Source of the DNA: Flavobacterium pectinovorum | GTDB taxonomy: Bacteria; Bacteroidota; Bacteroidia; Flavobacteriales; Flavobacteriaceae | NCBI RefSeq assembly: GCF_006438875.1 | Contig: NZ_RCZH01000023.1 | Coordinates: forward strand, 34,389 to 98,388 | Direction of reading: 5' to 3' | DNA: 64,000 bases | In this document: in pieces, positions 15,775 through 21,685 of the stretch | Layout of the letters: each line of letters begins with the position of its first letter | Numbering within the stretch: the first letter of the stretch is position 1 | Notes under the pieces: generated by a model | The model's input: only the letters and a program-made list of their open reading frames with translations | Database searches by the model: none | Told to the model about the DNA's origin: nothing | Position numbers and translations under genes: made by a program

Positions 15775-16450
15775 TTTTTAAAAGAGGTAATGTTTAGGGA
15801 TGGTTTGTTTTTCATTGGAATCGAAGTAACCATTTCCTGACGACACTCTTTTTTAAGAGCAATATTCTATTAGCGACTTTTAGGATTCGAACCTAATATA
15901 ATCATGCCGCGAAGTAACACTTTATACACGGCATATTATAATTTTGAAAAAGCAACAATTGATGAGAATTCTTTTTGGAACGAAGTATTTCTCACACACA
16001 ACATTTTTCGATTTTAAAAAGAAGTAAAAGACAATAAGAGAAACGGGGCTTGTCTTGCCAGAGTCGAACTGGATAACCTTGCTGATTCTACAACTTCGCT
16101 ATTCCTCCCCAAATTTGAGACGAAGTAACTCTTGTTTACGACATTCTTTTTTATTTTAAAGTATTGGATAATAATCAATAAGAGACTATATAATTGTGTG
16201 TTACCATTTCACTATCAGCCTAAACTGAACAGGATTCGAACCTGTACTACAATTCCCCTGAAGTAACTCTTATCTACGAAACCAATACCTTTATTTTAAA
16301 ACAAGGCTACATTCAAAAAGATATTTCTGCTCTAACCACTGAGCTACATTTCTATATATAACAATAAAATTGATGGGGATTGAACCCACGACACGAAGGA
16401 GCTCTTTTTTACGACACTTGTTTTTTATTATTTTTCAATGAACATTTCTA
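15775..16450 (-). ncRNA. Array of tRNA fragments and hairpin boxes (tRNA-like RNA array)
   Basis: A minus-strand non-coding transcript is predicted from the promoter at 16490-16454 to the hairpin at 15773-15742. It contains four T-arm motifs: 16373-16389, 16229-16245 (ACAGG TTCGAAT CCTGT), 16058-16072 and 15880-15896 (TTAGG TTCGAAT CCTAA). It also has D-arm motifs at 16329-16344 (GCTC-AGTGGTTA-GAGC) and 16198-16212 (GTG-AAATGGTAA-CAC). In at least two units the 5' tRNA part (acceptor plus D-arm) is separated from the 3' part (T-arm plus acceptor) by a spacer and a conserved ~23-nt box, as if the anticodon arm were replaced. Acceptor pairing is imperfect, so these are not decoding tRNAs. Ro60-binding or repair-substrate RNAs are the best guess from context. 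Confidence 0.65.
15822..16416 (-). repeat. Six copies of a conserved hairpin box within the array
   Basis: Minus-strand consensus TGTCGTAnAnAAGAGTTACTTCG, at 16394-16416, 16258-16281, 16121-16143, 15981-16003, 15910-15933 and 15822-15846. The core GTAA..TTAC can pair, and the invariant TTCG on the 3' side would make an asymmetric bulge. At 15904-15934 an outer helix ATGCCG/CGGCAT closes the box. A bulged helix of this sort recalls the Ro-binding stem of Y RNAs, but the sequence match to known Y RNAs is weak. Confidence 0.65.
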
Positions 16451-16453
16451 TTG

Positions 16454-16490
16454 CAAAGATTCAAATACTACTGCGCAATTATTTTGCGCA
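16454..16490 (-). promoter_or_regulatory. Locus promoter/operator, copy 3 (tRNA-like array)
   Basis: TGCGCA-N7-TGCGCA (16490-16472), 13 bases, then CTTTG of AATCTTTG (16458-16454). No ORF starts downstream for over 700 bp, so the product is an RNA. It lies immediately after the stop of the TROVE gene. Confidence 0.8.
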
Positions 16491-16502
16491 GCAGATATTT
16501 TT

Positions 16503-18020
16503 CTACAATTCTATACGGTTAATGTAATTCAACGCGCTATTTTTATCGTCTAAAGCATTCAATACATCAAACACTTTATCTGACCAACCGGCTATTAAAT
16601 ACACATCGTTTTTCTCGACATTTATTGGTGTCTGACCGTAACCTGCCAAGTCAAACAAATACAATTTTGCATTTGGAGCGATCGCTTTGTATCGGTTCCA
16701 TGAATACGCAAATGAATCTTTCGTCATATTACTATTCCACATTTGAACATCGGTAAATAGCATTACTTTATCAACGATTTCATTTCGTTTTATCAAATCT
16801 TCCAAAACCAAATAACCATTTGTCGAGTAACCTACTTCACCTTCTCGCTTGTAATATTCGTTTACGTTGGACAATATCGCTCGTTTTGGCATATTGATAA
16901 TTTTCCATCGATCACCAAACATACCACTTACCACATCTTTGCAACGGCTTTGCAGCAACATACCCAACATCAAACCAATATCGTAAAGCATTATTTTACT
17001 TTTTGGCGAGATGTTTTTTTGCATCGAACCAGAAACATCACAAGCTATTACAACTGATGTACTGACATCAAAACCTTTTATGTTTTGTGCGCTCGCCATA
17101 ACAGCCTCTTCTAAAGCATCCAAAATCATTGGTACGTATTTAGAATTCAACTCTTTTAACTCACGATATGCAGCTAAAAATCGGAATGGTAATTGTTTCG
17201 AGTTTGCAACCGCTTTTTCATTAGAAAGATAATCACAAACTTTTGAGATATGATATCGCGAAACATTGGCTTCGACTATATTTCGCAAATTACGCAACAA
17301 TGCCATATAACCTATTTTGTTGCTATCGATCAATTCTTCCCATTTTTGGGTGAATGCTTTTTGCTTTTCGGCTTCGTTATAATATTTTAACTGACCTACT
17401 TTCGATAATTCGGTTTCCCAGGTATAAGGCGTTTGCAAAGCATCGTTTACTATTTTGTTGAATAATACTTGTTGTGCTTCGTCTTTTGCTTTTAGATGTA
17501 CCAAAAACAAGGCATCTTTTAATTTTACCGCACCATCACGATTGTATTTTGCAAATTGGTATTCATCAAATTTATTGAATGAATTTGCTAAACCTTTTTG
17601 GATTTGTTTCGATAAACGGTTTAGTTTTTTCACGCCGTTTCGTTCGTTTGCCATTTGGTAATACGCCAATAATTCGGTTATTTCGTCGGCACGTTGTATA
17701 ACTTGCGTAATCATTTTACTGATTAACGAATCACCGGAATATATTTTTGCTAATTCTACGATTAAAACTAATGGAACGGAACGCATGTGCATTTCGTTTC
17801 GGGCATAAACCGCCAATTTTGCTACAAATACCGGATTACTCTTTTGGATTAAATCTTTAATTCTTTCTAAACGAGTTGTATCTTTTTCATAAAATGAAGC
17901 ATTTAAACTTGTTGTCACAACCGCTGCATACAATTCATAATCTGGCGTTAACGGAAAAGCTACAGCATTTTCGTAATTAACTACGGTGTTTTTTTCTTTT
18001 GCTAAAAAATTGAATTTCAT
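16503..18020 (-). CDS. rsr: Ro60/Rsr orthologue (TROVE-domain RNA-binding protein)
   Basis: 505 aa, similar to bacterial Rsr and human Ro60 in length. Residues about 1-315 form the HEAT-repeat TROVE ring, including stretches such as RSVPLVLIVELAKIYSG and VNRYHISK-like helices. The C-terminal part is a von Willebrand A domain with MIDAS residues DVSGSM (Asp328, Ser330, Ser332) and a later FTDVQMW. Family knowledge: Ro60 binds misfolded RNA ends in its central hole and Y RNAs on its outer surface, and in bacteria it works with nucleases in RNA decay. It is flanked on both sides by structured RNA genes under the same promoter type, which supports a ribonucleoprotein with these RNAs. Confidence 0.92.
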   Translation of the reverse strand: MKFNFLAKEKNTVVNYENAVAFPLTPDYELYAAVVTTSLNASFYEKDTTRLERIKDLIQKSNPVFVAKLAVYARNEMHMRSVPLVLIVELAKIYSGDSLISKMITQVIQRADEITELLAYYQMANERNGVKKLNRLSKQIQKGLANSFNKFDEYQFAKYNRDGAVKLKDALFLVHLKAKDEAQQVLFNKIVNDALQTPYTWETELSKVGQLKYYNEAEKQKAFTQKWEELIDSNKIGYMALLRNLRNIVEANVSRYHISKVCDYLSNEKAVANSKQLPFRFLAAYRELKELNSKYVPMILDALEEAVMASAQNIKGFDVSTSVVIACDVSGSMQKNISPKSKIMLYDIGLMLGMLLQSRCKDVVSGMFGDRWKIINMPKRAILSNVNEYYKREGEVGYSTNGYLVLEDLIKRNEIVDKVMLFTDVQMWNSNMTKDSFAYSWNRYKAIAPNAKLYLFDLAGYGQTPINVEKNDVYLIAGWSDKVFDVLNALDDKNSALNYINRIEL

Positions 18021-18073
18021 AATTTCTCGTTTTTAAAAATTAAACAATCTCTTGTTGTTTCTTTTTGATGTTA

Positions 18074-18110
18074 CAAAGATTTCGATTGTACTACGCACTT
18101 ATTTTGCGCA
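18074..18110 (-). promoter_or_regulatory. Locus promoter/operator, copy 4 (TROVE gene)
   Basis: TGCGCA-N7-TGCGTA (18110-18092), 13 bases, then CTTTG of AATCTTTG (18078-18074), about 50 bp before the TROVE start codon. Confidence 0.8.
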
Positions 18111-18132
18111 GTAAAAAAATCTTTTATTTTTG

Positions 18133-18323
18133 TGACCCTGATGAGATTCGAACTCATATTCCCTTTCGGGCATTGCGGCTCTAAATACGCTTCCCTACTT
18201 TCCCTAACGATTTCGGTGCTTCTGTAAATTCTACCCATTAGTCCGCTCGGGTCTAACCGGAATATCCGCAAACTCTACAGTCAGTAATTTTTCTGTAGGC
18301 TTTTCCTTTTAAGCTACAAGGCC
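18133..18323 (-). ncRNA. 191-nt tRNA-like RNA with a long extra arm (candidate YrlA-type Y RNA)
   Basis: Minus strand. The acceptor GGCCTTG/CAGGGTC pairs over all seven positions (with G-U). There is a D-arm-like TAGCTTAAAAGGAAAAGC and an anticodon-like arm CTACAG/CTGTAG with a 12-nt loop. A long insertion closed by TTGCGG/CCGCAA follows, then a CCC-GAAA-GGG tetraloop hairpin and a perfect T-arm ATGAG TTCGAAT CTCAT. Inside the insertion, CC-GTTAG/CTAATGG forms a helix with one bulged base. Family knowledge: YrlA-type bacterial Y RNAs combine a tRNA-like module with a Ro-binding stem. It sits just upstream of the TROVE gene with its own copy of the locus promoter. It could also be a degenerate tRNA with an insertion. 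Confidence 0.75.
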
Positions 18324-18339
18324 TTTCGTTTTGACATTA

Positions 18340-18376
18340 CAAAGATTTCAGAACCACTACGCAATTATTTTGCGCA
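18340..18376 (-). promoter_or_regulatory. Locus promoter/operator, copy 5 (191-nt tRNA-like RNA)
   Basis: TGCGCA-N7-TGCGTA (18376-18358), 13 bases, then CTTTG of AATCTTTG (18344-18340). The RNA 5' end at 18323 is about 17 bp after the box, which is close to but somewhat longer than the usual start distance, so there may be a short 5' leader. Confidence 0.8.
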
Positions 18377-18430
18377 GTAAAAAAAGAATTCTATATTTGA
18401 GTAGATATTTAGGTGACAAAAATCGCCTAA

Positions 18431-18655
18431 GTCCCATAGGGATGGCATATTTATAGATTTTTTTAGATTTGACAAAAACAATAAAGTCCCAGAGGGACAA
18501 CATATTTATAGCTATTATTGAGATTTGATAAAATCACGAAAGTCCCAGAGGGACGACATATTTATAGCTATTTTTAAGATTTGACAAAAACCATAAAGTC
18601 CCAGAGGGACGACATATTTATAGCTATTTTTCCAAAAACATTTCAAGAACCCCAG
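18431..18655. repeat. Four tandem copies of a 55-56-bp hairpin repeat
   Basis: Copies begin at 18431, 18486, 18542 and 18598 with GTCCCAGAGGGACGACATAT (first copy slightly different), followed by TTATAGCTATTTTT. The head GTCCC-AGA-GGGAC is a small hairpin. After the last copy, related sequence (CCAGCGGGGTGACATATTTT, GTCGCTCCGCTGGAGC) continues to about 18780. No ORF is present up to the HD gene. Confidence 0.75.
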
Positions 18656-18804
18656 CGGGGTGACATATTTTATTGATTAAACATAAAAGCCGAAATGTCG
18701 CTCCGCTGGAGCTTTTGATCCCTTCTAATAAATTGCTATAAATATTACGGCTATAAATATTACGCTCCTATGGAGCTTTACATTAAGATTTAAATAAAAA
18801 CTAC

Positions 18805-19419
18805 ATGAATTTAAAGGAAAAATATGCCGAATTGCTTGCAAATATTGGCTTTGACGAAAAAGCAATTGAAAAAAATTGGTTTGATTTAGAAAAGGCATAT
18901 TCCAAGAAATCAAGATATTATCACAATCTGACGCATATTAACGATATGATTGAATGTTTTGAAATGTATTTTGACAAACTTCAATTCCCAAATGAGGTTT
19001 TGTATTCGATCTTTTATCATGACTATATCTATGTAAGCAGTAAAAAAGATAACGAGCTCAAAAGTGCTGAGTTTGCAGTTAAAATTCTGCCGAAAAGTTC
19101 TAATATAAATCAGAAATTGGTATTTGATATGATTTGTGCGACGCAATTGCACCAACATAATGAGGTTGAAGATATTAATTGGTTAATTGATTTTGATTTG
19201 AAAATTCTTGCCCGAGGTTGGTCTGAATATCAAATTTATTTTGAACAGATTCGAAAGGAATATCGCATTTATCCTGATTTTCTTTATAAACCGGGACGCG
19301 CAAAGGCTTTGAAACATTTTCTGGAATATGATTCTATTTTTCAAACAGATGTATTCAGGAAATTGTATGAAAAGAAAGCAAGGACGAATATTGAACGGGA
19401 GGTTTTATTCTTGACGTAA
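18805..19419 (+). CDS. HD-superfamily metal-dependent phosphohydrolase (COG4339-like)
   Basis: 204 aa, predicted soluble. The HD pattern is visible as RYYHNLTHINDM (His near 40-44), FYHDYIY (His-Asp near 73) and a later DFDLKILARG, matching small HD proteins of the COG4339 type. Family knowledge: HD proteins hydrolyse phosphomonoester or phosphodiester bonds of nucleotides using metal ions. The substrate here is unknown. It is convergent with the RNA-repair locus and separated from it by tandem repeats. A role in processing 2',3'-cyclic phosphate ends is conceivable but only inferred from proximity. Confidence 0.75.
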   Translation: MNLKEKYAELLANIGFDEKAIEKNWFDLEKAYSKKSRYYHNLTHINDMIECFEMYFDKLQFPNEVLYSIFYHDYIYVSSKKDNELKSAEFAVKILPKSSNINQKLVFDMICATQLHQHNEVEDINWLIDFDLKILARGWSEYQIYFEQIRKEYRIYPDFLYKPGRAKALKHFLEYDSIFQTDVFRKLYEKKARTNIEREVLFLT

Positions 19420-19915
19420 AAATTTTCGTGATTTATTTACAACGAATTTCTGTAGAGGAACACAGCAGTGCGTCTTTCGCGATCTGAATAAATTGTGGTT
19501 ACGATGTGTTAGACGCACTGCTGTGCGTCTCTACGGAAAATGATGGCGGAAAATTGGAATCTAGAATTGGGAATTGAAAAACCCAGATTATAACAATGTA
19601 TAAACGAGATTTTGTTGTTATCATAATTACGTGAGGGATAGAGGCGATATCCTTTTGTGAAGTGGAACGGAACAAAAGATAAAGCCGAAAGCCCGACCCG
19701 GAGGGACACACCCAAAACATGCTGGTAATATAATTGTTAAGCAAAAAAATAATCGCGCAAAGTAGCAAAGTAGCAAAGTTTTATTTTTAAAGCCACTCCC
19801 GATAGCTATCGGGATAAAGTATAAAAAATGATTAAAAAAATCTGCTCGATCTGCTAAATCTGCGAGAAACAAAAAAACTTAGTGCCTTTGCGCCTTTGCG
19901 GCAAAACAAAATAAT
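19420..19915. repeat. Intergenic repeats
   Basis: About 500 bp without a gene. It contains an inverted repeat CACAGCAGTGCGTC (about 19459) and GACGCACTGCTGTG (about 19510), then an element with GATATCCTTTTGTGAAGTGG and GCCGAAAGCCCGACCCGGAG, one TCCCGATAGCTATCGGGA palindrome (about 19797) and a terminal GCGCCTTTGCGGC-type repeat just before the WYL gene. Short minus-strand ORFs in this area are repeat artefacts. Confidence 0.65.
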
Positions 19916-20929
19916 ATGTCTCAAAACAAGAATGCCTTAATACGGTACAAAACGATAGACAAATGTCTACAAAATAAATATCGGCAATGGACTTTGGAGG
20001 ATTTGATCGAATATTGTTCTGAAGCTTTGTTTGAATATGAAGGTCGGGAAAATCCAATTAGCAAACGGACAATCCAAATGGATATTCAGCTGATGCGAAG
20101 TGAAAAACTGGGTTATAATGCGCCAATTGTCGTTTATGACAAGAAGTTCTATAAATATGAGGACGACGAGTTTACGATTACGGATATTCCGCTGACGGAA
20201 ACGGATATGAATGTTTTGACGGAAACGGTTTCGATGCTGAAGCAGTTTAAGGATTTTTCGCTGTTTAATGATGTATCGGATATTTTGCAGCGTTTGGAGG
20301 ATAAAATCTATTCGGAGAAATCGCATACGAAGCCTGTTATTTATCTGGACAAAAACGAGGGTTTAAAGGGTTTGCATTATCTGGACGAGATTTATCAGGC
20401 GATTATCAAGAAGGTTGTTCTTGTGATTACTTATAAATCATTTAAATCGAAGGAGGAAAGTAAATTTCATTTTCATCCCTTTATTTTGAAGGAATTCAAT
20501 AATCGTTGGTTTTTGATTGGAAAAACTAAGGGTTCTCAACCCATTACGAATTTGGCGCTGGACAGAATTATTGCGATCGATTACGATTTTAACCTTCCTT
20601 ATATAGAGGAGGATTTTGATGCTGAAGTCTATTACGAGAATATTATTGGCGTAACAGTAAATTCGGGTTTGAAACCCAGAAGAATTGAACTTTGGATTGA
20701 TGCCACAAATGCACCTTATGTTTTGACAAAACCGTTGCATCATACCCAAAGATTAATTCAGGAAAATGAAGACAATAGTGTTATTATTCATCTAATGATT
20801 TCTCCTAATTATGAAATGGAACGTATTTTATTGGGTTTTGGTGACGGAATTGAGGTTTTGCGTCCTGAAAATCTTCGGAATCGGATGAAAAAAATCCTTC
20901 AGAAAGCGATTACACGATATGAAGACTAA
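19916..20929 (+). CDS. WYL-domain transcriptional regulator
   Basis: 337 aa. The N-terminus (about 8-70) is a winged-helix DNA-binding region (RYKTIDKCL..., SKRTIQMDIQLM). The middle is a WYL domain, with RWFLIGK around residue 197 as the W-Y-L equivalent and the usual upstream beta-strand FHFHPFILKE. The C-terminal WCX-like part has the typical LRPENLRNRMKKIL end. Family knowledge: WYL proteins control DNA-damage, phage-defence and RNA-repair genes, sensing nucleic-acid ligands. It is the only regulator near the five shared promoters, so it is the first candidate to bind their palindrome. No copy of the palindrome lies in front of its own gene. Confidence 0.85.
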   Translation: MSQNKNALIRYKTIDKCLQNKYRQWTLEDLIEYCSEALFEYEGRENPISKRTIQMDIQLMRSEKLGYNAPIVVYDKKFYKYEDDEFTITDIPLTETDMNVLTETVSMLKQFKDFSLFNDVSDILQRLEDKIYSEKSHTKPVIYLDKNEGLKGLHYLDEIYQAIIKKVVLVITYKSFKSKEESKFHFHPFILKEFNNRWFLIGKTKGSQPITNLALDRIIAIDYDFNLPYIEEDFDAEVYYENIIGVTVNSGLKPRRIELWIDATNAPYVLTKPLHHTQRLIQENEDNSVIIHLMISPNYEMERILLGFGDGIEVLRPENLRNRMKKILQKAITRYED

Positions 20930-21125
20930 AGTTTATTCGCACTTTATTATATCTTTTTTTACATAAAGAAGAATTTTAGTCCGTTTTAGATACGTAAAAC
21001 TTTTTTTAAGTCTTAAAATTTGTTAAAATCAAAAAAAAGAATAGTATATTTCAATTAAAAATTAACCGTAAACCCCTATAATTCAGAGGAATTTTTTAAA
21101 TAACCAAAAATTTATGATAAAATAA

Positions 21126-21157
21126 TATGCATGCATAGTATTTTTTGATTATATTTG
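21126..21157 (+). promoter_or_regulatory. Promoter and probable MarR operator of the beta-oxidation operon
   Basis: A perfect 12-bp palindrome TATGCATGCATA (21126-21137) lies 12 bp before the -7 box TATATTTG (21150-21157), where it would overlap the -33 region. MarR proteins bind such palindromes, so autoregulation by the first gene is likely. Confidence 0.6.
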
Positions 21158-21175
21158 AAATCGATATAGTTACAT

Positions 21176-21634
21176 ATGAAAGACAAAACAATAGATTATA
21201 TTTTGAGAGCTACATGGCAAGCCGTATCAAGAATGTATAACGAGGAAGCTGCTAAATACGATGCTACAATGGCGACGGGATTTGCACTTTTGAGTATTGA
21301 TAAGGAAGATGGGACTCCATCGACGGCTTTAGGCCCAAGAATGGGTATGGAAGCTACAAGTCTTACAAGAACCTTGAAATCAATGGAAGACAAAGGTTTG
21401 ATTGTTCGCAAAAAAAACCCAAGTGATGGTCGCGGTGTCTTAATCTACCTGACGGAATTTGGAAAAGAAAAAAGAGAATTATCTAAGAATACAGTTTTGA
21501 AATTTAATGAGACGGTTAGAAAACATGTTTCGGATGAAAAAATGAAACATTTTATCGAGGTTTCGGAAATCATAAATGAACTTATTCACGATAAAAACAT
21601 ATTTAATCAAACAGAAAAAACAGGAAATGAATAA
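21176..21634 (+). CDS. MarR-family transcriptional regulator
   Basis: 152 aa with the winged-helix core ATSLTRTLKSMEDKGLIVRK and the wing SDGRGVLIYLTEFGKEKR, typical of MarR proteins. It is first in a plus-strand run with the FadB/J-type enzyme, thiolase and acyl-CoA dehydrogenase. Family knowledge: MarR-type repressors next to beta-oxidation genes usually respond to acyl-CoA or aromatic ligands. The palindrome over its own promoter suggests it represses the whole operon. Confidence 0.88.
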   Translation: MKDKTIDYILRATWQAVSRMYNEEAAKYDATMATGFALLSIDKEDGTPSTALGPRMGMEATSLTRTLKSMEDKGLIVRKKNPSDGRGVLIYLTEFGKEKRELSKNTVLKFNETVRKHVSDEKMKHFIEVSEIINELIHDKNIFNQTEKTGNE

Positions 21635-21685
21635 CCTTATTTATTAAGGAGTTTCAAATTCAAATAAAAACAAACATTAACAAAT

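Noticed and set aside
15822..16416. Six spaced boxes as a CRISPR array
   Set aside because: The spacing is irregular, the spacers contain tRNA arms, and no Cas gene is near.
18071..18271. Minus-strand ORF of 66 codons covering the 191-nt RNA
   Set aside because: It overlaps the tRNA-like structure and the promoter palindrome, has no ribosome-binding site, and its residues do not look like a protein.
12298..18323. RtcB-type repair or retron
   Set aside because: No RtcB, RtcA or reverse transcriptase is present. The ligase and kinase are T4-type.
18431..18655. Tandem repeats as a CRISPR array
   Set aside because: The whole 55-56-bp unit is repeated, with no unique spacers.
19499..20057. Minus-strand ORFs before and inside the WYL gene
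   Set aside because: They are repeat-derived or shadows of the WYL coding frame.
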